This document shows, in pieces, positions 52,311 to 61,423 of a stretch of 64,000 nucleotides of DNA (the stretch's first letter is position 1; every line of letters begins with the position of its first letter). Made by a program: the position numbers and the translations under genes. The notes beneath the pieces were generated by a model. That model saw only the letters and a list, made by a program, of their open reading frames with translations. It was not told the DNA's origin and did no database searches. The stretch is taken from contig NZ_CP017114.1 in the NCBI RefSeq assembly GCF_001720485.1, positions 3,100,001 to 3,164,000 of the forward strand, given 5' to 3'. The stretch comes from Cobetia marina (GTDB taxonomy: Bacteria; Pseudomonadota; Gammaproteobacteria; Pseudomonadales; Halomonadaceae).

Positions 52311-53780
52311 ATGCCGCACGCGTTCAACGGCCCGATCCGCCGCACCAAGATTGTCGCCACACTCGGTCCGGCCAGTGACAAGCCGGGCGTCCTCGACGCG
52401 ATGATCCGTGCCGGAGTGGATGTGGTTCGCCTCAACTTCTCTCACGGCAGCCCCGAAGACCACCGCATGCGTGCCGAGGCCGTCCGTGCCGCCGCCGCCG
52501 CCCAGGGCCGCAGCGTCGCCGTGCTGGGTGATCTGCAGGGTCCGAAGATCCGCATCGCCCGCTTCAAGGACACCGCTGTCCAGCTTCAGGAAGGCCAACC
52601 GTTCATCCTGGACATCGGCCTGGGCCGCGATGAAGGTACCGTCGAGCGTGTCGGCTGTGACTATCAGCAACTGGCCGATGACGTGGTCGCCGGCGACGTT
52701 CTGCTGCTTGATGACGGTCGCGTGGTGCTTGAGGTCAACGAACTCAAGGGCAACGAGATCCACACCACCGTCAAGGTGGGTGGCAAGCTGTCCAACAACA
52801 AGGGCATCAACAAGCAAGGCGGTGGCCTGTCCGCCGAGGCGCTGACCGAGAAGGACAAGGCAGACCTCAAGACCGCCATCGACATCGGCGTGGACTATCT
52901 GGCCGTCTCCTTCCCGCGCAGTGGCGCCGACATGCAGCTGGCACGTGAGCTGCTGGGCGAGGAAGGTCGTGACATCGGCCTGATCGCCAAGGTCGAGCGC
53001 GCCGAAGCCGTCGCCGACGACGCCGTGCTCGACGGCATCATCCTCGCCAGTGAAGGCGTGATGGTGGCGCGTGGCGATCTGGGCGTGGAGATAGGCGACG
53101 CACAGCTGATCGGCGTGCAGAAGCGCATGATCCGCCGTGCCCGCAGCCTCAACCGCGTGGTCATCACCGCGACCCAGATGATGGAGTCGATGATCAGCGC
53201 CCCGCTGCCGACCCGCGCCGAAGTCTTCGACGTCGCCAATGCCGTGCTCGACGGCACCGACGCCGTGATGCTGTCGGCCGAGACCGCGGCAGGCGATTTC
53301 CCGGTCGAGACCATCGAGACCATGGATCGTGTCTGCCTGGGTGCCGAGCGTGAACGTGCCGCCCAGGAATCCCAGCACCGCATCCACGAAGGCTTCAGCA
53401 AGACAGATGAGACCATCGCACTGTCTGCCATGTACGCGGCCAACCACCTGACGGGTGTCGTGGCCATCGTCTGCATGACCGAATCCGGCTATACCCCGCT
53501 GATCGCCTCGCGCATCCGCTCGGGTCTGCCGATCGTCGGTCTCGCCCAGGACCAGAAGACCCAGCGCCGCATGGCTCTCTATCGTGGCGTGGTGTCACTG
53601 CCCTTCGATTCCAGCGAGCTGCCGGCGCAGGAGATCAACCGTCGCGCCATCGCCGAGCTGGAAGCGCGCGGCATCGCCAACCGTGGTGATCTGGTGATTC
53701 TGACCCGGGGCGATCAGATGAATGCCCACGGTGGCACCAACACCATGAAGATCGTCACTGTCGGTGGCACCATCGACTGA
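52311..53780 (+). CDS. pyk: Pyruvate kinase
   Basis: Makes ATP and pyruvate from phosphoenolpyruvate in glycolysis and the Entner-Doudoroff route. The 489-residue protein starts [27 protein letters not shown] and carries the substrate site [26 protein letters not shown] and [11 protein letters not shown], of the PykA type. The ATG at 52311 follows AAGGAG at nine bases; a GTG at 52290 precedes this site. mgsA follows on the same strand after 79 bases. Confidence 0.96.
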   Translation: MPHAFNGPIRRTKIVATLGPASDKPGVLDAMIRAGVDVVRLNFSHGSPEDHRMRAEAVRAAAAAQGRSVAVLGDLQGPKIRIARFKDTAVQLQEGQPFILDIGLGRDEGTVERVGCDYQQLADDVVAGDVLLLDDGRVVLEVNELKGNEIHTTVKVGGKLSNNKGINKQGGGLSAEALTEKDKADLKTAIDIGVDYLAVSFPRSGADMQLARELLGEEGRDIGLIAKVERAEAVADDAVLDGIILASEGVMVARGDLGVEIGDAQLIGVQKRMIRRARSLNRVVITATQMMESMISAPLPTRAEVFDVANAVLDGTDAVMLSAETAAGDFPVETIETMDRVCLGAERERAAQESQHRIHEGFSKTDETIALSAMYAANHLTGVVAIVCMTESGYTPLIASRIRSGLPIVGLAQDQKTQRRMALYRGVVSLPFDSSELPAQEINRRAIAELEARGIANRGDLVILTRGDQMNAHGGTNTMKIVTVGGTID

Positions 53781-53859
53781 GCGACCGGCATCGACGGATC
53801 GACACCGGCAGCGTTATCACTGGCGGGGCTGACACCCCGCCTTCAGGAGATCAAGCGGC

Positions 53860-54333
53860 ATGAGCGAGCAACGACCCAAGCGCCAGGCACGACGCACCCT
53901 GGCAGAACGCAAGCGGATTGCGCTGGTGGCTCACGATGGCAAGAAGGATGAGATGCTGGCCTGGGCCATGCGCTGGCGCGATGAGCTGTCACGCCACCAG
54001 CTGCTGGGCACCGGCACCACGGCCCGACGCATCAGCAAGGAGCTCGGACTTGAGGTCGAAGGCCTGATGAGTGGGCCGCTGGGCGGTGATCAGCAGATCG
54101 GTGCGCGCATCGCCGAAGGCAATCTCGACCTGCTCATCTTCCTGTGGGACCCGTTCGCTCCGATGCCGCACGACCCTGACGTCAAGGCGCTGCTGCGCCT
54201 GGCGACACTGTGGAACGTGCCGGTGGCCAACAATGTCGCGAGTGCCGACTTCATGTTCCACTCATCACTGATGTCGGAGTCGGTCGAGATCGCGGTCCCC
54301 GATGCCAATGACTGGGTCAGCACCCGCGCCTGA
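53860..54333 (+). CDS. mgsA: Methylglyoxal synthase
   Basis: Converts dihydroxyacetone phosphate to methylglyoxal and phosphate, a bypass that relieves sugar-phosphate stress. The 157-residue protein has LVAHDGKKDEM (His25 region), GTGTTARRI for phosphate binding, SGPLGGDQQIGARI with the catalytic aspartate, and LLIFLWDPFAPMPHDPDVKALLR. The N-terminus is about 15 residues longer and basic. A CAGGAG site precedes the ATG. It lies after pyk and before a strong terminator; a matching glyoxalase lies 3 kb away. Confidence 0.95.
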   Translation: MSEQRPKRQARRTLAERKRIALVAHDGKKDEMLAWAMRWRDELSRHQLLGTGTTARRISKELGLEVEGLMSGPLGGDQQIGARIAEGNLDLLIFLWDPFAPMPHDPDVKALLRLATLWNVPVANNVASADFMFHSSLMSESVEIAVPDANDWVSTRA

Positions 54334-54353
54334 CACTGGCACATTGCCGATAC

Positions 54354-54396
54354 ACGTAAACGCCCGCCCCTCATTTGAGTGGGCGGGCGTTTACGT
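54354..54396. terminator. Intrinsic terminator after mgsA
   Basis: A perfect 16-bp inverted repeat (54354-54369 and 54381-54396) with an extra inner CTCA/TGAG pairing. It lacks a long T tract but is very stable and sits between convergent genes. Confidence 0.85.
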
Positions 54397-54538
54397 ATGG
54401 GCTCGTGTCAGCGTGATCCACATGGTCATTGGCTTCATGCAGAACAGCGAATATCCGCAAAAATGTCGTAATCAAACTACATTTCGGACCTGTGCCTGAC
54501 TGACAGCCTCAAGCGCATTCCTCCAGGCGTCTGATGCC

Positions 54539-55378
54539 TCACGCCTGAATCCTGAGCTGGCTGGCGATGATCGCCCCGCGTGAGGCCATGCAATAGAGCC
54601 CGATGTGATGGGCGTCTCGCTGCGGGTGGATGGCGGGCGCAGGCAATCCAAGGGCAGCCACGCTTTCCGCACTCAGATCATAGGTGGCGCAGGCAGGCTC
54701 CAGCACCACGATGTCGCTCACCTCGCCCAGCAGACCATGATTGCGTGCAGAGAGAAGCGTCAGCACCAGGTCCATCACGCAGATGTCCGTGCAGATTCCC
54801 GCCACTACCAGCGTCTTCAGTCGCTGCCGGCCAACCCACTCCTGCAGCGCATTGACACCGCTTGCCGGGTCGATCGCGCCAATATATCCATTGATGCAAT
54901 CCTTGCGCACCAGAGTGGCATGCGGATCGCTCTCCAGCCACGCAAGCTCGGCCACCAGCTCATCCTCACCACTACCCTGCTCACAGTGAGCGGGATAGGG
55001 CGGCTCCGGGACGCCGGGTGAGTGGGAGTCAATGAAGGCCAGCAGCGGGCGGGCGTGCGCCGAGAAACAGCGCGCCACGTCGTCACTGAGCGCCACCATG
55101 CGGGTTACCTGGGCATTGTCGGCCTGCGGGGCCAGAGCGCCTCCTTGCACCTGACAGAAGCCGTTGATCTCATCGACCAGAATCAGTCCGGCACTCGGCA
55201 GCGAACATTCGTAAGGGGCAGGCCGTACCGGCAGGCGCGCATCCAGCGCAAGGGGGGAGTCGAGAGGCGCGGGGGATGCAGGAAACGACAACGGCGAGCT
55301 GTCGGGGCTGCTGGCCGAGGTAGCATCGGCCTTTGACGCTCTCGTGTCAGTCTCTGAGGAAGCAATGGAGTGAGGCAT
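54539..55378 (-). CDS. Isochorismatase-fold cysteine hydrolase, probable nicotinamidase
   Basis: A 279-residue soluble hydrolase. After a polar 40-residue N-terminus come LILVDEINGFCQ (catalytic aspartate), FIDSHSPGVPEPPYPAHC (metal-site residues), LVRKDCINGYIG (catalytic lysine) and VVAGICTDICVMDLVLTLLSARNHG with the nucleophile cysteine in ICTDICV. The last segment is close to plant nicotinamidases. It would convert nicotinamide to nicotinate for NAD recycling; another amide substrate is possible. No ribosome-binding site stands out, so the start is uncertain. It follows the prephenate-dehydratase-like gene by 96 bases. Confidence 0.78.
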   Translation of the reverse strand: MPHSIASSETDTRASKADATSASSPDSSPLSFPASPAPLDSPLALDARLPVRPAPYECSLPSAGLILVDEINGFCQVQGGALAPQADNAQVTRMVALSDDVARCFSAHARPLLAFIDSHSPGVPEPPYPAHCEQGSGEDELVAELAWLESDPHATLVRKDCINGYIGAIDPASGVNALQEWVGRQRLKTLVVAGICTDICVMDLVLTLLSARNHGLLGEVSDIVVLEPACATYDLSAESVAALGLPAPAIHPQRDAHHIGLYCMASRGAIIASQLRIQA

Positions 55379-55474
55379 CGTGTCGTACCCGAGGCAAGGA
55401 AAGCCTTCAGAGTATCAGCAGGTCACCGGACATGGCAGCGACGCACGGGCGATGGCTGCCATGTCGAAGGATAC

Positions 55475-56164
55475 TCAGCCCGGATCAGACTCGCCTGCCA
55501 CACAATCTGGCGAAGTTGAGGGCGCGTCGTCCAGATATCCCTGGCCACGCACGCTGCTGGTATCGCGCTTCAACACCGCAAACTGAGCGACACGCCCGGG
55601 GTCGTCCTCGATCCGCTCGGCAAGGCACACCAGACCCGGCCTGCGTGCGAGAGACGGTGGCGCGATCGCCAGGGTATCGTGGCGCCCCTCGGCCATATCC
55701 AGCGCATCCGCCATGTGCAGGCATTCGATGCGTGCGACACCGGGGAGATTGTGCTCAAGCCACTCGCTGCACTCCTCGAACAGAGCCTCGCGCGCCACGA
55801 TGCGCTGGACCTTCGAGGGACAGAGGTCCGGTGGCCCCAGCAGGCTGAGGCTGATGGCACGGAAAAGCCGACGCTCCACCCGAATGCCCGGCCAGCAGGC
55901 CAACGCCTCGTGGGTAGCCGTCACCGGTCGCTGATGGCCTCTTGACCAGGGGACGACGGCAGCCTCCACCTCTCCTCTCACCAGAGCGTTGACCACCTCG
56001 TCGATGCCCGCATAGGCACTCAAGGTGGCATTCGAGGCATACATCTTGGCGGCGCATTCGCGTGAGTACCCCCCGAGCCGTCCCGGGTAGCCGACCCGCA
56101 GCACATGAGCCGATGCGCGCGTTGTCGATGCATTTTCCTGAGCTTCGCTTACCGTCACCTTCAT
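55475..56164 (-). CDS. Prephenate-dehydratase-like protein, probably not an active dehydratase
   Basis: A 229-residue protein whose first half resembles the prephenate dehydratase fold: RVGYPGRLGGYSRECAAKMY followed by YAGIDEVVNALVRGEVEAAVVPWSRG, matching the GxxGTFS and IDEVFxxVExGxxDYGVVPxEN pattern. The threonine-arginine-phenylalanine motif needed for catalysis is replaced: the equivalent region reads DDPGRVAQFAVLKRD. There is no ACT domain or chorismate mutase domain. It may bind a ligand without dehydrating prephenate. It lies between an SDR gene and the nicotinamidase on the same strand; the function is unknown. Confidence 0.55.
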   Translation of the reverse strand: MKVTVSEAQENASTTRASAHVLRVGYPGRLGGYSRECAAKMYASNATLSAYAGIDEVVNALVRGEVEAAVVPWSRGHQRPVTATHEALACWPGIRVERRLFRAISLSLLGPPDLCPSKVQRIVAREALFEECSEWLEHNLPGVARIECLHMADALDMAEGRHDTLAIAPPSLARRPGLVCLAERIEDDPGRVAQFAVLKRDTSSVRGQGYLDDAPSTSPDCVAGESDPG

Positions 56165-56231
56165 CCCTGCCCCTCATGACAACGACTGATGAACATCCGA
56201 CTTGCCATCAGCATAGCCGTAAATGGCGCAC

Positions 56232-56984
56232 TCAGGCGAAACCACCATTGGCGCCGATGACCTGCCCGGTGACCCAGGCGGATTCCTCACCGGCCAACCA
56301 GGCCACGACGGCCGCGATATCCGCGGCATCCGCGATACGCCCCAGCGCTGCCATGCCCTTGAGGCGCTCGATGGTCTCCTCGCTCTTGCCATGCCGGAAC
56401 AGCCCAGTATCCGTCGGGCCCGGCGCCACGGCATTGACGTTAATCCCGCGTGCGCCGACCTCCTTGGCCAGCACGCGAGTGAGCTGGTCCACCGCGGCCT
56501 TGGACGCCGCATAGGGACCATAGGTGGCGAACATCTGGCGCGTCACGGAGGTGGAGATATTGATCACGCGGCCCCCATCACGCAGCTTGCGCGAGGCTTC
56601 GCGCATCATGTTGAAGCTGCCGGTGAGGTTGACCTGCATCAGACTGGAAAAGTCCTCATCCGTGAACTCGGCCAGCGGCTTGTAGAGGCTCATCCCGGCA
56701 TTGTTGACCAGAATATCCACTCCGCCATAGTGCTCAGTGGCCACCGTGAACAGCTGACTGGCCATCTTGCTGTCGCCGACATCGCCCTGGACGGCAAGCG
56801 CCTGCCCGCCAGCTGCCACTATCTCGGCCACCACCTGATTCGCCCCATCGACATCACTGCGGTAATTGACCACCACCCGGGCGCCGTCCGCCGCCAGACG
56901 CTGAGCGATGCCTGCGCCGATGCCGCGCGAGGCTCCGGTCACCACCGCCACCTTGCCGCTCAACTGCTGTGCATTCTCCGACAT
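56232..56984 (-). CDS. SDR family oxidoreductase (3-oxoacyl-ACP reductase-like)
   Basis: A 250-residue NAD(P)-dependent reductase of the classical short-chain family. The cofactor motif VVTGASRGIGAGIA, NNAG in ILVNNAGMS, catalytic Ser in ISTSVTRQM and YGPYAASK tyrosine-lysine pair are present, with the ending VTGQVIGANGGFA. An arginine near VNYRSD suggests NADPH. The substrate is unknown; the FabG likeness is general. The ATG at 56984 has a GGGGAG site. A five-copy 16-bp tandem repeat begins 34 bases upstream of the start codon. Confidence 0.85.
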   Translation of the reverse strand: MSENAQQLSGKVAVVTGASRGIGAGIAQRLAADGARVVVNYRSDVDGANQVVAEIVAAGGQALAVQGDVGDSKMASQLFTVATEHYGGVDILVNNAGMSLYKPLAEFTDEDFSSLMQVNLTGSFNMMREASRKLRDGGRVINISTSVTRQMFATYGPYAASKAAVDQLTRVLAKEVGARGINVNAVAPGPTDTGLFRHGKSEETIERLKGMAALGRIADAADIAAVVAWLAGEESAWVTGQVIGANGGFA

Positions 56985-57018
56985 GGCTGTCTCCCCTTTC
57001 GTCATGGGCCATCGATTT

Positions 57019-57098
57019 CAAGGTCCCTCAATCTCAAGGTCCCTCAATCTCAAGGTCCCTCAATCTCAAGATCCCTCAATCTCAAGGTCCCTCAATCT
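57019..57098. repeat. Five-copy 16-bp tandem repeat
   Basis: Five head-to-tail copies of CAAGGTCCCTCAATCT at 57019, 57035, 57051, 57067 and 57083; the fourth has one substitution (G to A). It lies between gloA and the SDR gene, upstream of the SDR start where its promoter or leader should be. It is not coding. Such arrays can gain or lose units by slippage. Confidence 0.93.
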
Positions 57099-57186
57099 CG
57101 AACCTTGAGCGTCTCAGTCAGACCTCATCATTGCAGCAACCGGATGCCACTGACACCCCTGCAACGCGGGGTTTCGTATCAACGAA

Positions 57187-57224
57187 AGAACCGCCACCCC
57201 GGGCATGCCGGTGGTGGCGGTTCT
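57187..57224 (-). terminator. Stem-loop terminator after gloA
   Basis: AGAACCGCCACC and GGTGGCGGTTCT form a 12-bp stem with further inner pairing, 20 bases after the gloA stop; a short T3 follows on the minus strand. Confidence 0.75.
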
Positions 57225-57243
57225 GTTACATCGGAGGCCTGCC

Positions 57244-57795
57244 TCAGGCTTGGCCGTTGGCCTGACGCTCGAAGGTATCGGCACGCAGGATCTCGATCCA
57301 GTAGCCGTCGGGATCCTTCACGAAGGCCAGACCCTTCATCTTGCCATCATCGGGGCGCTTGACGAACTCGACACCCAGCGATTCGAAACGCTCGCTGGCG
57401 GCGTAGACGTCTGGCACGCTGACCCCGATGTGGCCGAAGCCCTGAGGCTGGGCGTTGCCATCATGATAGGCGAAGTCCGGGTCGTCCTCGGTCCCCCAGT
57501 TGTGCGTCAGCTCCAGCATCGCCTCACGCCCGAAGGTGTAAGTGGTGCGCTTGAGATCATCACTCGGCACGTCGCTGGCCTGGTCGTCGTCCAGATAGGC
57601 GAGGAAATAGAGGCTGAACTGCATTTCCGGGAAGTCGAGCTTGCGCACCAGGCGCATGCCGAGCACACGGGTATAGAAGTCCAGGCTACGTGTCGGATCC
57701 TTGATGCGCAGCATGGTCTGGTTGAAGACATAGCCTCGGGTAGCCGGATCAATCTGCTCACTCAGGCCGGGAACCTGCTCGAAATGTGTTGCCAT
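57244..57795 (-). CDS. gloA: Lactoylglutathione lyase (glyoxalase I), long zinc-type
   Basis: Isomerises the methylglyoxal-glutathione hemithioacetal to S-lactoylglutathione. The 183-residue protein is longer than the 135-residue nickel-type E. coli enzyme and has the extra N-terminal segment and loop of the zinc-type class seen in Pseudomonas. Candidate metal ligands are Gln in [10 protein letters not shown], Glu in MLELTHNWG, His in GFGHIGVSV and Glu in YWIEIL. An AAGGA site precedes the ATG. It is the natural partner of mgsA upstream; glyoxalase II is not in the window. Confidence 0.93.
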   Translation of the reverse strand: MATHFEQVPGLSEQIDPATRGYVFNQTMLRIKDPTRSLDFYTRVLGMRLVRKLDFPEMQFSLYFLAYLDDDQASDVPSDDLKRTTYTFGREAMLELTHNWGTEDDPDFAYHDGNAQPQGFGHIGVSVPDVYAASERFESLGVEFVKRPDDGKMKGLAFVKDPDGYWIEILRADTFERQANGQA

Positions 57796-57913
57796 GATGG
57801 TCCTTCCACAGGAAAGGACGGCAGGACATCCACGATGCCCGGCCGTCCCTGGTGATCGAATAGCAGTCAGATGGAGACGGCGAGCGGGTTTTGCAACCTC
57901 GCCGGCCGCGGCA

Positions 57914-59752
57914 TCACTCGATTTCGATCAGTACTTCCCCCGGCGTGACGCGATCACCGCGAGCCACGTGGATGGCCTTGACGGTACCGTCGACGCGCGC
58001 CGTGATCTCGGTCTCCATCTTCATTGCCTCGCTGATCAGCACCGACTGGCCTGCCGTGACGCTGTCACCCACCGCCACCAGCACCTCGACGATATTGCCC
58101 GGCATCGCCGTGGTGACGTGCCCCGGCGCAGACGCACTCGCGCGCCCGCCGCTCTGGCCACCTGCCACGTAATCGTCCTTGGCTTCGAACACCACCTCTT
58201 CCGGCATGCCATCCAGAGTCAGATAGACGTGACGCTTGCTGCCCTTGGCACCGCCGACGCCGGTGATCTGCACCGCATAGGACTCGCCGTGAACGTCGAT
58301 GACGAATTCGGTCGGCACGCCGGAAGACACCGGACGCTCCGCCTCGCCCTGTGGGATGATTTCCGGCGTGAGGGTGCCGGCGCGGCGCTCGCTGAGAAAG
58401 TCACGCCCCAGCTCCGGGAACATGGCGAAGGTCAAGACATCCTCAGGGGACTCGGCCAGCTCGCCCAGCTCCTCGGTGAGACGCGCCATTTCCGGGCTCA
58501 GCAGGTCTGCCGGACGCCCGACCTCCACCGGTGCGTTGCCGATGGCACGCGAGCGAACCTCTTCGTTGACCGGCGCCGGCGCCTGGCCATAGCCGCCCTG
58601 CAGATAGCGCTTCACTTCATTGGTGATGCTCTTGTAGCGCTCACCGGTCAGCACGTTGAGCACCGCCTGGGTACCGACGATCTGTGAGGTCGGGGTGACC
58701 AGCGGCGGATAGCCCAGATCGGCACGCACACGCGGAATCTCGGCGAACACCTCACGAATGCGCTCCAGCGCATTCTGCTCCTTCAACTGACTGGCCAGGT
58801 TGGACATCATGCCGCCGGGAATCTGGCTGATCTGGACCGAGACATCCTCACGGGTGAATTCGCTCTCGAAGGCCGAATACTTGCGGCGCACCTCACTGAA
58901 GTAGTCGCCGATCTCACGCAGCGACTCCAGTTCCAGTCCGGTGTCCCAGCGAGTGTCACGCAGCGAGGCGACGAAGGATTCGGTGGCCGGGTGGCTGGTG
59001 CCACCGGCGAAGGCCGAGATGCAGGTATCGATGTGGCGGCAGCCCGCCTCGACAGCCTTGATCTGACACTGCGGTGCCAGGCCTGCCGTGGCATGGCTGT
59101 GCAGGTGGATCGGCACTTCGACAGCCTCGACCAGCGCACTGACCAGGTCGAAGGTGGCATACGGGGTCAGCAGCCCGGCCATGTCCTTGATCGCGATGGA
59201 ATCGGCGCCCATCTCGACCAGCTTGCGTGCCTGCTCGACATACATCTCCAGCGTATGCACCGGGCTCACGGTGTAGCAGATGGTGCCCTGGGCGTGCTTG
59301 CCGGCCTTCTTGACCGCGCGCATGGCGGTTTCCATGTTGCGCAGGTCATTCAGGGCATCGAACACGCGGAAGATATCGATGCCGCCGGCCGCGGCACGCT
59401 CGACGAAGGCCTCCACCACGTCATCGGCATAATGACGATAGCCGAGCAGGTTCTGACCGCGCAGCAGCATCTGCAGCGGCGTGTTGGGCATGGCTTCCTT
59501 GAGCGACTTCAGACGCGCCCAGGGGTCTTCCTTCAGAAAGCGCACACAGGCATCGAAGGTCGCACCGCCCCAGACCTCGAGGCTGTAGAAGCCGGCCTGA
59601 TCGAGACGTGCCGCGATGGGCAGCATATCCTCGGTGCGCATGCGCGTGGCGATCAATGACTGGTGGCCATCACGCAGGACGACTTCGGTGACCTTGACGG
59701 CATCAGCCGCAGAGTCGCTCGCGGCATGGGGAGTGGAGGTAGCAGCAGTCAT
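57914..59752 (-). CDS. pycB: Pyruvate carboxylase subunit B (oxaloacetate decarboxylase alpha-like)
   Basis: Carboxyltransferase and biotin-carrier subunit of a two-subunit pyruvate carboxylase that refills oxaloacetate. The 612-residue protein has the HMGL-like domain ([48 protein letters not shown]), a conserved carboxylase domain, and a C-terminal biotinyl domain with EAMKME; the segment before it is Gly/Ser-rich. The decarboxylase of Na+ pumps has similar sequence, but no beta or gamma subunit is here, and pycA precedes it. The ATG at 59752 follows an AAGGA site. Confidence 0.9.
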   Translation of the reverse strand: MTAATSTPHAASDSAADAVKVTEVVLRDGHQSLIATRMRTEDMLPIAARLDQAGFYSLEVWGGATFDACVRFLKEDPWARLKSLKEAMPNTPLQMLLRGQNLLGYRHYADDVVEAFVERAAAGGIDIFRVFDALNDLRNMETAMRAVKKAGKHAQGTICYTVSPVHTLEMYVEQARKLVEMGADSIAIKDMAGLLTPYATFDLVSALVEAVEVPIHLHSHATAGLAPQCQIKAVEAGCRHIDTCISAFAGGTSHPATESFVASLRDTRWDTGLELESLREIGDYFSEVRRKYSAFESEFTREDVSVQISQIPGGMMSNLASQLKEQNALERIREVFAEIPRVRADLGYPPLVTPTSQIVGTQAVLNVLTGERYKSITNEVKRYLQGGYGQAPAPVNEEVRSRAIGNAPVEVGRPADLLSPEMARLTEELGELAESPEDVLTFAMFPELGRDFLSERRAGTLTPEIIPQGEAERPVSSGVPTEFVIDVHGESYAVQITGVGGAKGSKRHVYLTLDGMPEEVVFEAKDDYVAGGQSGGRASASAPGHVTTAMPGNIVEVLVAVGDSVTAGQSVLISEAMKMETEITARVDGTVKAIHVARGDRVTPGEVLIEIE

Positions 59753-59821
59753 GTCAGGTGTCCTTGTCATTGTTGGTTGAGGAGTCGGGGGAAGGACTCG
59801 AACGGCATGTCAGGGGTGGAC

Positions 59822-61237
59822 TCAGAGACCGGCGTGCGCCGCGATCGCCGCCGCGATCGCCAGTGCCGTCTGTTCCGGCAGGCGCTTGACCGAGTACTGG
59901 GTCAGCTCCGGATGCGCCGCCACGAAACCGGTATCGAAGCGCGCGTTGCGGAAGTCCGGATGCTTGAGGATTTCCTGATAGTAAGGCGCGGTGGTCTTGA
60001 CCCCCTGCAGGCGCATGTCATTGAGGGCGCGTGACCCGCGATTGATGACCTCTTCCCATGTCAGCCCCCACACGATGAGCTTCAGGCACATGGAATCGAA
60101 ATACGGCGGGATGGTGTAGCCGGTATAGATCGCGGTATCGGTTCGCACGCCAGGCCCGCCGGGGGCGTAGTAACGCGTGATGCGCCCGAAGCTGGGCAGG
60201 AAATCGTTCTTGGGGTCCTCGGCATTGATGCGGAACTGGATGGCATAGCCATGATGGCGGATGTCTTCTTGACGGAAGGCCAGCTTGTGGCCCCAGGCGA
60301 TGCGGATCTGCTCGCGCACGATGTCCACGCCGGTGATCGTCTCGCTGATGGTGTGCTCCACCTGGACGCGGGTGTTCATCTCCATGAAGTAGATCTCGTT
60401 GCCCTTGACCAGGAACTCCACGGTACCGGCATTGCGATAGCCCACGGCCCGCGCGGCGCGCACCGCCATCTCCCCGACGTAGGAGCGCTGCTCCGGCGTC
60501 AGCTGAGGGCTGGGGGCAATCTCGATCAGCTTCTGGTTGCGGCGCTGGATGGAGCAGTCACGCTCGAACAGATGGATCACGTTGTCGTGACTGTCGGCCA
60601 GAATCTGGACCTCGATGTGATGCGGGTCGACCACGCAGCGCTCCAGGAAGACATCCGCACTGCCGAAGGCCTTGGTAGCCTCCGAGATCACGCGACCCCA
60701 GGCCTGCTTGAGCTGCTGGGCATCATCACAACGCCGGATACCCCGCCCCCCACCACCTGAGGTAGCCTTGAGCATCACCGGATACCCCACCTGCTCCGCC
60801 ACGCTCAAGGCTTCCTCGACATCGGCCAGATTGCCCTTCGAGCCCGGCGTGACCGGCACGCCAGCCGCTTTCATGGCGGCGCGGGCTTCGGTCTTGTCTC
60901 CCATGCGCGCGATGACATCACTGGACGGGCCCACGAAGGCAATGCCCGCCGCTTCGCAGATTCTCGCGAACTCAGCATTCTCGGAAAGGAAACCATAGCC
61001 CGGATGAATGGCATCACAGCCTGTCTCGCGGGCCAGATCCACCAGGCGACGGGGGTCCAGGTAGCCGGCCAGCGGATCTTCGCCGATGAAATGCGCTTCA
61101 TCGGCACGCTTGACGTGAAGCGAGAAACGATCGGCTTCGGTGTAGACCGCGACAGAGCGGATGTCCATCTCGGCACAGGCGCGTACAATGCGCACTGCGA
61201 TTTCCCCTCGGTTGGCGATCAGCAACTTGCGGAACAT
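59822..61237 (-). CDS. pycA: Pyruvate carboxylase subunit A (biotin carboxylase)
   Basis: ATP-dependent carboxylation of the biotin on PycB. The 471-residue protein has the N-terminal domain FRKLLIANRGEIAVRIVRAC, the ATP-grasp glycine loop KATSGGGGRGIRR, EVQILADSHDNVIHLFERDCSIQRRNQKLIE and MEMNTRVQVEHTISE. It resembles AccC, but its position next to pycB and a LysR gene, as in Pseudomonas, points to pyruvate carboxylase. A GGGAGAG site precedes the ATG, and pycB follows after 69 bases. Confidence 0.9.
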   Translation of the reverse strand: MFRKLLIANRGEIAVRIVRACAEMDIRSVAVYTEADRFSLHVKRADEAHFIGEDPLAGYLDPRRLVDLARETGCDAIHPGYGFLSENAEFARICEAAGIAFVGPSSDVIARMGDKTEARAAMKAAGVPVTPGSKGNLADVEEALSVAEQVGYPVMLKATSGGGGRGIRRCDDAQQLKQAWGRVISEATKAFGSADVFLERCVVDPHHIEVQILADSHDNVIHLFERDCSIQRRNQKLIEIAPSPQLTPEQRSYVGEMAVRAARAVGYRNAGTVEFLVKGNEIYFMEMNTRVQVEHTISETITGVDIVREQIRIAWGHKLAFRQEDIRHHGYAIQFRINAEDPKNDFLPSFGRITRYYAPGGPGVRTDTAIYTGYTIPPYFDSMCLKLIVWGLTWEEVINRGSRALNDMRLQGVKTTAPYYQEILKHPDFRNARFDTGFVAAHPELTQYSVKRLPEQTALAIAAAIAAHAGL

Positions 61238-61394
61238 GGTGACTCTCCCTGACGGAACGCGGTGATCTTGTTGTTGACGGCTTGCGTCTGACTCTCCTGC
61301 AACCCTGGAGGCTTGCGAGGGCAGTCATGTTCTCAGGCTTTCCACGCTACCCAGCGAGAGACCAATAGAAAAGTTGATATTTTTTTGCCAATCT

Positions 61395-61410
61395 ATAAGT
61401 AAAACCTTAT
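61395..61410. promoter_or_regulatory. LysR-type palindrome between pycA and its regulator
   Basis: ATAAG-N6-CTTAT fits the T-N11-A motif of LysR-type operators and lies at the start of the regulator gene in an AT-rich stretch. On the minus strand a TTTACT and TATCAA pair 17 bases apart nearby could be the pycA promoter. Confidence 0.5.
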
Positions 61411-61423
61411 GACTGGGTGTGTC

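Noticed and set aside
57019..57098. CRISPR array
   Set aside because: The 16-bp units are contiguous with no spacers; it is a simple tandem repeat.
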